Shown here piece after piece: positions 46,946-57,100 of a DNA stretch of 64,000 bases. Origin of the DNA: Microvelia longipes (lineage: Eukaryota > Arthropoda > Insecta > Hemiptera > Veliidae); assembly GCA_018340805.1 (NCBI GenBank), contig JACMZG010001913.1, forward strand, positions 8,096,866 through 8,160,865, given 5' to 3'. The notes under the pieces were generated by a model that saw only the letters and a program-made list of their open reading frames with translations, ran no database searches and was not told the origin of the DNA. Every line of letters begins with the position of its first letter. The first letter of the stretch is position 1. Made by a program: the position numbers and the translations under genes.

Positions 46946-47500
46946 CTCTATGCTCTAGCATAATATCGTTTCGAGCATAGAGATATTATTACTAGAGGAG
47001 CCCTATTGGTTGAATTTTGAAACTTCGTAAAAAACCTGACTACCTTTGACTTTAATATAATCAAATAAACAAAAAAAAATAGTAACATATATTACAGAAC
47101 GTTTAAAATTCACATTAAAACGCAGATAATGCCCGGGAAGCCAAAAACAAATGATTTATTATAATCTCAACTTAGTCTTGCAGGATGTTTCAATTATGTT
47201 ACACAGAGCCCTTGAGAGCCCCAAAAAGATGTTTCAGGCCTCTCAATGTATTAAGATATGCTATGCCCCCTCTAGTAAATCTCTATGTAGAGGAGGTAAA
47301 TGTAACCTTTCGTTGCTGTTTGTTACATAGAAATACATTACTAGAGGGGCATACCCTATCTAAGTACATTGAAAGGGATGGAACTTTTCAGGGATCTCAG
47401 GGGCTCTGTATAACCTCGTAACCTACTCCAAGCATAGACATATTATTACTAGAGGGGCCTTATAGGTTAAATATTGAAACATCGACAAAGTAACCTGATC
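46946..47500. mobile_element. Two inverted copies of the CATAGAG...TTACTAGAGG family
   Basis: The left half (47170..47290: GAGAGCCCC, CTCTCAATGTATTAAGATAT, CCTCTAGTAAATCTCTATGT) is inverted in the right half (47328..47440: ACATAGAAATACATTACTAG AGG, GGGCTCTGTATAACCTC). The outer end reads ATCGACAAAGTAACCTGATC at 47480. Confidence 0.72.
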
Positions 47501-47850
47501 ACCTATCACCTGTCACTAATCAGTACAAATTACAGTAACTTATTTAGGAGAACGTTATGAATACAATAAAAATACAAACAATGTGCGGAAGACGAAAATA
47601 ATTGATTTATAATAACCTTTGTGTTAATTGTGTTACGAAAAAAGTGTTACGTTTTAATATTTTTATGATTTTGCGTGCGCCTGCAGGTTTTTGGGTAGAC
47701 TAACTACGCAATACAGTCGTGTATTGCCTATATTGACGCTGGACCACGGAGCCTAACACCAACCGTGCTTTGTTTCGTATTATAAATCCTATTATATAAG
47801 TTACTGTGAGTTGTGCTTTAAATTTTATGAAAATAATCGAAGATGATCAG
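47501..47850. other. Unassigned sequence
   Basis: Nothing recognised. Confidence 0.5.
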
Positions 47851-47854
47851 GCTA

Positions 47855-47940
47855 CTTTTTCGATGTTATAAAGTTTAACTGTTAGGGCCTCTCTCTATGG
47901 CCTCTCTAGTGACAATATATCTATGGTTTGTAACCATTGG
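47855..47940. mobile_element. MITE end fragment just upstream of EBP2
   Basis: GGCTACTTTTTCGATGTTAT, TTAGGGCCTCTCTC and GTGACAATATATCTATGG match the family at 26579..26640 and 44644..44740. It ends about 75 bases before the EBP2 start codon, so it may lie in the promoter or 5' UTR. Confidence 0.65.
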
Positions 47941-48016
47941 TGTTGTAACCTTCCCTTTATTTCACGTGTGAGCAGTTGAGCGTTGTTATTTAGTTAATCG
48001 TCGTATAATTTTAAAA

Positions 48017-48151
48017 ATGAAGCCTAAAAAATTAGATAAAAGTGTTATGGAGGAGTACGGGATCGAATCTGAGGACGACGAACCTGTAAAGAAACCTAGA
48101 CTTATTGAGTTAGATCGATATTCGGACGAGGAAACAGATTCTGAGACTGAG
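48017..48151 (+). CDS. EBP2: EBP2 exon 1
   Basis: 45 codons, acidic and Lys-rich (starts MKPKKLDKSV, ends EETDSETE). Donor GTATGC at 48152, phase 0. The open frame runs on into the intron to 48331, but the residues after TETE stop resembling the family, so the donor is preferred. Confidence 0.85.
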
Positions 48152-51100
48152 GTATGCTTGTTTTTAGGTTTAGTGTACAGTGAAATAGAATCAACGAGTG
48201 ATTACTCCCGTATTTCGGGCTGTCAATTTTGGCCGCTAGTGCTTTTCAGCTACTATTGTAGAGAAGGTTATGCCAATGCCATGTTGCCTGTCATTGATGA
48301 AGGTTGTATGTCAGAAATTCGTACAAAATGAAGTGATGTAAATATTAGGTCGGCAGTAGAGACAGTTAGTACGTTCACACACACTGTAGATCCTCGGATC
48401 GTATAGAATACGATCTCTCAATACGGTAATTTGCGGAGGGGATCCGATCGCATACGCTAGAACTAGGGAGATGGAATCTAAATGGATCCCCCGATACACT
48501 GTATGTACCTTTAGAGACGATCATATTTAACGGATAACCTTCTCGTCGAACTTTTATTTCACTTCTATATTACTGTTTTTGATCAAATAACTTTTGGAAT
48601 ATTATTTTTTTAGTGTAACTGTATTATTATGCAAAGAAATCACAATTTAATTTAATATATTTTTGGTTTTAAACTTCCTTATAACCAAAAGTGAAGCTTC
48701 ACTATACAAGACGCCATATATTGGCAGGATCAGTTATCATGTAATCTCACTCGATCCACTAAACAAATATACGCTGTAAGAACCGTGAAGTTAGGTGACC
48801 ATATGCAATATGATCGCCTGTGAAATACGCTGTGTGTACGTTGTAAATCAAAGGGGGAAACTAGTTTAACTTCAATGAGGCAAGTCAGCGCTAGTTTTTC
48901 CTTAATCAGTTTTTCATAAATCCTTCTGTTGATTTATATCCGTTGCTAAGCAAGGATCTTGAATAAAGGGGATGACGCATTTAGGAACATTTCTGACCCC
49001 ATGACAGTTGTTTGACATAGAGAAATAGGAGCAAACTTACCTTCCCCATAGTTATAATGAAAAAAGGTGCCAAACGCAGGTTATTTAGCAAGGTTGTCGA
49101 GTTTGCTTCTCAACTTTTTTCTGTGCTTCTCGTGATTATTACATTTTTGGTGCTTGTTAAGACATTTGTGCTTACTTAATTTTAAATTTTAGACTATATT
49201 TAGTTCTTAAGAGAGACTATACTTAGTCACTTTAGTGAGCGATAATTTAAGCGTGTTTTGTTATGACCTTCTCAAGTAATGAACAATGGGAAACCATTGA
49301 GCGGTAAGTTTGCCTCTAAAATTTAAGACTTGCGCTGTTATAAGAATTGTAAGCATGCGCAGTTGGTTTTTGACGTGTGTTTCGTGTTGAATTCTCTCTA
49401 CATTTTGGTTTATCAATTGGGTCACTTTATTGTATGGCAAATCAACTTAGTGCATCATCCCCTTTATTCCAGATCCTTGTTACTAAGCAACAGTTTACAA
49501 AGAGCGTCATTTTTGACATATAAACTAAATTTAATAAAGCCGGTTGAACAGGTTGTTATAGTTTGTGATTTTGACAATTTTTTAAAAAATGCTGTAAGGA
49601 TAACTAGCGCTGCAATACAGATATTCAGAGGAACTAAAAGTGACAGAATTTGCTCAGGGCCGTGTGAAGGGTGGGAGTCGGAACACTGTCTCCACGCTGA
49701 ACCCTCATTTTCATACCACTCAGGACCTAAAACACCTAATCAGGCCTCAAATCACCTAAACGGATAATTCAGGTGATATCCCAGTTCTGGATTTTTTTGC
49801 AAATGCAATACTATTCCAATATACTTACGGTATAAATGAGGAAAAATAAAATCTACTCTAGGCACACAGTCTTTAAATTTCACTATGGCATATACCAAAT
49901 TTAGTTTTATCCTGCTGAAAAATTTAACCTTAGCTTGAGAAATAAAATTAAAACTTGGTCTCATATAAATAAGGCATTGTAACTTCATAAAGGTCTTTTG
50001 GTTTATTATGAAGTAAAAGAAAAATAAAATAAAGAAATTAAAGATCTAAGGTCAACTTAAAAAGTAAACAATTATTATAGGTAGAAATTTTTGATTTTGT
50101 TTTACTGGGCTTTATTCATGATCCTTGAATGGTAGACATCTTAATCTTAAAGAGTGGTGGCCATTGCATTGACCCCTTGCCTATAAGATAAACTTTGTTT
50201 GGTTGCAGGCACTGCAAGAAGCTTTTGCCCGAGGAGACTTAAAACCTGGATTAAACATACTTGAAAAAGAAAAGAAGAAATATGCTAATAATGTTGTAAG
50301 TATCTAGGGTCAGGAATATTTTTCAGAAATGTTTTCAGGGATACGCAAACTTTGGAGCCTCGCAAAGGCAAACTTAAGACCTTTGCAGAGGCAAACTTTA
50401 GAGTCTTGCTGAGGCCATTTTTAAAGCCAAACAGAAATAAAATTTAAAGTCTTGATGAGGCAAACTTAAGAGTTTTGGTGTGGTAAACTTTAAAGCCTTG
50501 CAGAGGCAAACTTTAGAGTCTTGCTGAGGCAAACTTTAGAGCCTAACAGAAATAAAATTTAAAGTCTTGCTGAGGCAAACTTAGGAATTTTGGTGAGGAA
50601 AACTTTAAAGCCTTTGCGAGGCAAACCCCAGAGCCTTGCACAGCCTCATTTGGGTTAGGCCGTACTTAGCAGACTCTCTATTTCTCTCTTAAAACTTAGA
50701 GGAAGGATACAACAGTTCTTATCATTCCTTGGCTAGCTAGGTGCCGTAACTGTACATTGGTGATGTAATTTTTCATAATAATTACAATTCAATATAAATA
50801 TTAGATTATTTTTCCACTAATTTAAGAATTTAAAATAAGTTAAAAGAATTATTTATCACATAAAGTCTTTAATTATCTGTGTTGTATAAAGTGATTTAAT
50901 ATGACGTCTCGTTTGTTGAGTGGGTGATACGATAAGAGTTGTAGAGGGGTGGGGAGTATCTAGTCTCTCTCTAGGGAGACTCTAGTAGGAGTAAGTCCTG
51001 TTATAGCACCTAGTAGAAGCTGTCTCACTTCCAGACCCCTTATCACTGTGTGATATTCTGCTGATGTACACCCTCCAGGTATTAGTCTCTTTGATTTCTC

Positions 51101-54100
51101 TGCTTTCTGCTTTCACCTGGATAGTTTTAAAACTTAAACTCATAATTGACTTTCTTTATCTTTATCAGTTTAAGAAGCATCTTAAGAACTTGCAAGATGA
51201 GAAAGCTTAAGCATTTTATGAGGTTCTTATGGCGTTGAGGTCATAGGAGGGGGGAGGAGGTTTCCATAAAAAGGGTGGACATACTGATTAACAACACAAA
51301 TAATATAATTTATATTTTAACACAACATTCACTAACTTAAGCTGACAAGATTAGTAGAATGATCGTGAATGGAGTCCATAATAAATAAAGAAAGAAAAGA
51401 AGTCTCTCCACAAAACAAAACTTTATTTGCAAAGCGCTTTCAGCCTAACTAAAGGCCATCACCAGTGCAAAACCATTTAGATGTTAAAAGATGTTAAAGA
51501 AGAGAAGTGAGTCTATTTTTTCCTACTAGATATTAGAATCAGACTCTAATACTCGTCTGATTCTAATACCTAGTAAGAAAACATAGACTCACTTCTCTTT
51601 TTTTAACATCTCAACAGTTTTGCACTGACGATGGCCTCTTAGGCTAAAAGCGCTTAGCCAATAAAGTTTTGTTTTGTGGAGAATCTTCTTTTCTTTCATT
51701 ATTCAGTGGACAAGACGGATAATACCAACTAGAAAATAAAGAATAGTCTCTCCACAAAAACAATAGTTTATGGGCAAAGCGCTTTCAACCTAACATGAGG
51801 TCATCATCAGTGCCATGAAGATAAAGATGAATGTTATAAATACATAAAACTATTTTCTTTTCCGAGATGGTAACAGCTCGGTGAGTCGAGTAAGACACAA
51901 CTTGTAGTGACCAAAACTCGAGTATGTAGTACATATCTTAACTCATTTGCGTCATTTTTGGAGATACCCCAATGTGACAGATTTATACTACCGTCCGAGG
52001 TGGTTCCCATAGGGGTTATACCTTGAGCCAAAAGACTAAATGGGCATCATAGATTTCAATGATGCACTGAAATATAATGACTGAGTATAGTTTACTTTAA
52101 GATGGACCCCTTTCATTTTTTAATATTAATAACAATAATGCCCGTTTTAGGACCTTTTGACCTGCGAGAACAACCTTGGGTGAGTCACATCTACTATGCT
52201 CAAAGTAAAGCTAAAGTTGGCGGAATCTTTTATCTTTTTACAACAAATTCTATTCATAAAAAACTGAGAGCATAGCCCAGGCTGAGAATCCACCTCTGGT
52301 GCCACGGAGGCAGATTTTTTAATATTTATTATTTAATAATAAAAAAATTTCAAACATTAGATGTACTGAAATAGTTTGTGTATTTTTTTCAAGGGAAAAA
52401 TGAAGAAGAGGTTAGAAGAAATAACTTTAGATTTGCCATGGATCGAGAAGTTAGATGTTATTTGTAAACCAGCTTCTATTGCTCCTGAATTAGCAAAGCA
52501 GGTAACTTAACACTGTTCAATTTGGTTTATATACTTTCTATGAAAACAAGTCTTCTTTATTTAATCAACTAACCCCTTTCCCTCTGAGAAGGGGGGATGA
52601 TGTAATTAGGAAGATGTGATAGATTATTGAGCAAATTATAGTTGGTTTTTAGTTCTACAAATTAAATACTAACACATGATAGAGTGTAACTAACAATTAT
52701 AATCAGTTGACAGTGTGGGGAAATAGTGTGAGGGAGCCAATGAGGTTAGTCCTGGTTGTTAAACCATGCCCACAATAAACCTCATTGGTTTCTCAACATT
52801 TTCCCACACTGTCAATTGATTATAACCATGTGCTATACTTTATTATATATATTTCACCTATGTCTGTATTTTTCATGTTTGTGCGGTATGTTATAGTCCA
52901 AGAGCCAGGCTTAAAAAATGTGACTTATTTTTTACTATGTCTAATCAAGTTTTTCTGAAAATATACCTTAAATTATAAAGGAAAAGCATTGTCTGCCTAT
53001 CCAGAGTGGAGCCCTTCATGTGAGTGAGCTCGCACAAAATATTAGAACATCGCTCAAATTTCAGTTTTCTTGCAATAAGTTGTTCCTTGTATGTCGTGTG
53101 CAAAACATAAAGAGAACATTTTTTAAAGCTGATTCAATTTTCTATAAAATGAGTGTTTTTTGTCCAAATTGGATAACTACAACTGAAGTTGTTGTTGTTT
53201 GTTTAATGTCCAGAAAAATGCACAAAAAGCCAATATTTTTTCAAAGAAATTTGCTAACTTTGCATAAATAAATAATTTTTTAGTATTTTAAAAGAGCCAT
53301 AATTTTGGTTGTAGTCATCCAATTTTGATGATTAAACACTCGTTTTAAAGAAAATTTTATCAGCTTAAAAAATGTTTTCTTTATGTTTTACACACAACCC
53401 ACAGGGAACCACTTATTTCAGGAAAACTGAAATTAGTGCGATTTTATAAAATTTTGAGCATGCACAATAATATGATGAGCTTCACTCTGGATAGGCAGGC
53501 TAGGTTTTTTCTTCATAATTTAAGGTATATTTTTAGAAAAAAATTGGTTTGAAATAGTTTAACATTTTTTCAGGTGTGGCTGTGGGACTATTAGGTCAGA
53601 CATTTAGTTAGGTATGCTATTTCAGTGAGCAACTAAAGTATGAACTGCATTCGGAGACGTCCAAAGTCGTAGTCTAAACCAGAGATACACAAACTTTAGT
53701 GCCCTGCGCTAATGGTACTTGGCGTACCCCTATCTTTTTGTTTATACCACATCCCTCGCCCTTCTGTTTATATCCTTATATATTAAGGCTTGCGAAGCCA
53801 GTCTATCATTTGCAACACGAAAGAGCTTAAAAATGATGGTACATTTTGTTAGTTTGATTTAATGAACCTTAATCAGATTCAACAGTTTATAATAGAAAAC
53901 TATTATATTTATTGTCAACTGTAAACAGTTGACAATAAATTCATTTAAATTTTATAGTTCCCTGTTCAATCTCAATCACTTGAACAAAAATCAATTTCTT
54001 TTAGAACCTTCATTTCTGATTCCATAAAATGTGCATGGAAAACACCGTAAATTGTATTTCCAATGAGTAGAATCTCTGTTATTAATATTTGGACACTCAT

Positions 54101-57100
54101 TATTTGGCCATCGCTATTTATGTTTACCAATAAAAGCTCGGTTGATAAATTCTTGATTCATGGACTCATCTAATACATTTACCTTTTTGCAAAATATCTT
54201 ATAAGATCATTTTCCTTTATAAATTCAGTAAAAGGATATTGGAATTTATTACTGCTTTTATAATTATTAATGATAATATTATTAGCATCGAAGTTAATTA
54301 ATTAGTGTTTACAGTCTATCGTTTAGTTTAAAAATCTGATTGACCAATCAGAGAAGCTGCTGCCAACCTCTCACTTAAAAAGAGAAAAAAAATCCCTACC
54401 ACAATAACCGCTGTAGGGAAAAAACCTTCTTCAACAATCGTTCACTTTGTTTGTGGTTCTTCTTTTGATTACATTGTTTTGAAAACTACTTTAAAATCAA
54501 TCTTAAAATAAAACTACACAAAATAAATGTAAAAAAACATCGCCAAGAAAATACGGGTAAAATAACCTGATTTGTTTACGTAGTTTTTCCCGCTCCCTTC
54601 TTGCAGGGATTTTTTTCTTAAAAATCAGGGCTGCCTAAACTGACCTGTCAAGATTTTTAAACTAAATGATCTGTAGAGTAGAATTCCCTATTTCTGTTTT
54701 CAACATGATTTACCATGTTGCGTAGACCTGGAATAAATCACCGGATTGGTGAATTTCCTACTCGTCTCAGTGACCTTACTTTTTAGGGTTCCATCTCATT
54801 TCCATGTCTATTAGCATGCAAGAATTTTGTCAAGTCATCATCGCATAGATGTCCTGTACGTTTTCATTTTGATTTCAGTTAGAAGAAACCAATTTGGACT
54901 CCATTGTTAGGGATGATTTCAAGAGAGAGAGCTTATTCTACAGGCAAGCCCAGGCTGCAGTCATGAACGTCATACCCCGTCTTCATTTACTCGGAATACC
55001 AACTAAGAGACCGGAGGATTATTTCGCTGAAATGGCCAAATCCGATAGTCACATGCAAAAGGTTTAAAAAGTTTGTTATTTATTTAAAGGGTTGGGTCTT
55101 TCTTTTGGGACCCCACTTCTTTCATGATATATGGTATTTCTAGTATTTATCATCTCACCGATTGTGGGAGATCTCTGGACTTTGATTGGTTCCCTGCTAA
55201 TAATTTGTGGAGGGAGGATGCACTGCTACCAACTATGACAAAATTAATTTCCCTTGTTGAGGTGATATTATAGAAGTACATATTATGTGTTGGCTCTTAC
55301 TAATAAAGTTAAGCATGAATTATAATTAAAAGAAAATGAAATGATTGAAGAAATAGCACTAAAAAGTTGCATAAACTGAGCTTCAAATAAGTCCAAATTA
55401 TGCTATGCTGTATAATGTATAATCTATGAGATAAATATGCTCATTATCAGCAAAAAATTTAATAACAAGTTATGACACTACTAGGTTATTAAATATATAT
55501 TGAAAATTTAAGCGAAAATGGATTGATAAGAAAGAAAGCTCTCATTTCAAAGAAAATTTGCCTGGCTTGATGAACTGTGTTGGCAATCCTGCCATTTCTT
55601 TGACTCCGCGGATATTCTTTTTCAACATAGTTTGTACCCAGATTTTTTTTTTTAATTGGATCTCCCATGATAAACCACAACAGACCAAAGGCTTAATATG
55701 GGCAGAATTAAAATTTAGTGAATGGTTTAAATTAAACAAAATTAAGGTAACTTTAAAATTAATGTTTAATTAAACTACATCGTAATACTTTAAATTTCAA
55801 TACGTGTGAATTAACTTTAGGTCTAGTGGTGCTTTCTGAAAAACCATAGTACATCCCTCCGTGGGCATGGTCCAAACACGTGTGTCTTGATATATTTAAA
55901 ATATTTTAACTTGCGCTTTGAACTTCGTTAAGTTTTCCATAATTTTGTGTTCCCCTACAATTTTAAGGTTTTTATCTGTTTTGGGGTGTAAATTATAGAT
56001 TTGAACAGTAATTTCTCTGGTTCTATTGCATAAAATCATTTATTGTCGGCCAATAAATTTCGTCTTGGACCCATCAGGATTTTGAGATTAGCAAAGAAAT
56101 GATATCACCCTTTTTCACCTGCCTCTACGTCATTTAATTGATTTTTAATAATTATTATTAATTTTAGATAGTCATTGGCAGATGTTAAATAAACAATAAT
56201 GTAAATCTGATTGAGTTTGCAAGAATTTTATAAAATAACAATATTAAAAGGGACACCGTTTAAAGTTAAAAGAAATGATAAAAATCTAGTTAATGTTCGT
56301 TTTGAATAGAAGAGATAAGATAAGGAGAGTTTGAAATCGTAAGTGCCGCAGGGTTGGTAAAATAACCTGACTTACCCCCACCTACACTTTGCCAGTCTTG
56401 CAGCTTTAGAGACTTTTTTCTTCCCTTTTAGTGTGTTACAAGCGTTGCATTTTCTCCCATCCAGCTGATTTTTAGTCACGTAACCATGTATAAAGATATA
56501 GCTGTGAAGAGTATATTACTCTATGTTAACATTTCATGTATGTTTTATTTCAGATAAAATCTCGTCTGATAGAAAAGAAAGCAGCTATGGAAAGAATAGA
56601 GAAAGTTAGACAGATAAGGAAACAAAAGAAGATGCAGAAAGCCATACAGGCAGAAAGTAAATTGAAGAAACAGAATGCCAAGAAGGAATTGGACAGGGAA
56701 GTGAAGAAGTTCAGGAAGGGAGAGAGGAAAGATCTCAGCTTTTTAGAAGACAAACCTACGGCTCCCCTCAAGAGAAAGTATGTGTAGTCTTAAATCTACG
56801 GGGTATCCTGTAGCGGGTGAAGGATGCTTGCAGGTTGAGATTGACAATTTTTTTCAGTCAAATTTCTGGAAATTTTAACTGTTCTATTTCTTGCACAGCT
56901 GATTTATTATGATTACATTAGTTATCATAATACATTACATTATGATTATTATCATGATTAAATTAAGTTAATAGTGAGGGGGAGGGGTTAAAATCTTGAG
57001 TACAATGTCAATACTACATTGGTTTATTTTAATCTTGAAATGAAAAGTGTTCTGTAATAGTGATTATCTTCATTTTGTTCTCCCATTAGGGATTATAGGT

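Larger units (their letters stand above)
48152..50208 (+). other. EBP2: EBP2 intron 1
   Basis: Holds a TIR element (48369..48844), an hAT-like MITE with 8-bp target duplication (48951..49479), a terminal piece of the 5S-like dispersed element (about 49752..49855, minus), and otherwise unassigned sequence. No extra exon was recognised. Confidence 0.8.
51395..51705. mobile_element. Foldback element E with a hammerhead-like motif in each arm
   Basis: Arms of about 145 bases (AAGAAAAGAAGTCTCTCCACA AAAC inverse to GTTTTGTGGAGAATCTTCTT TTCTTTC) meeting at the palindrome ATTAGAATCAGA...TCTGATTCTAAT near 51545. Confidence 0.85.
50296..52393 (+). other. EBP2: EBP2 intron 2
   Basis: Contains a 23-25-bp tandem array (50330..50650), a copy of the 28.7-kb foldback element (50690..51110), hammerhead-bearing foldback elements (51395..51705 and 51735..51820) and a minus-strand SINE copy (52132..52314). 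51820..52130 holds nothing recognised. Confidence 0.8.
52502..54878 (+). other. EBP2: EBP2 intron 3
   Basis: Contains a diverged copy of the ACGACACACGG-type TIR element (52685..52855, inner ends CAGTTGACAGTGTG and CACACTGTCAATTG) and a 0.7-kb foldback element (52892..53592). 53600..54878 shows nothing I can assign. Confidence 0.75.

Noticed and set aside
48152..48331. Extension of EBP2 exon 1 through to 48331
   Set aside because: Family similarity stops at 48151 where a GTATGC donor joins in phase with exon 2.
49330..49767. 145-codon plus-strand frame in EBP2 intron 1
   Set aside because: Overlaps the hAT-like MITE end and intron sequence; no domain recognised, no splice context.
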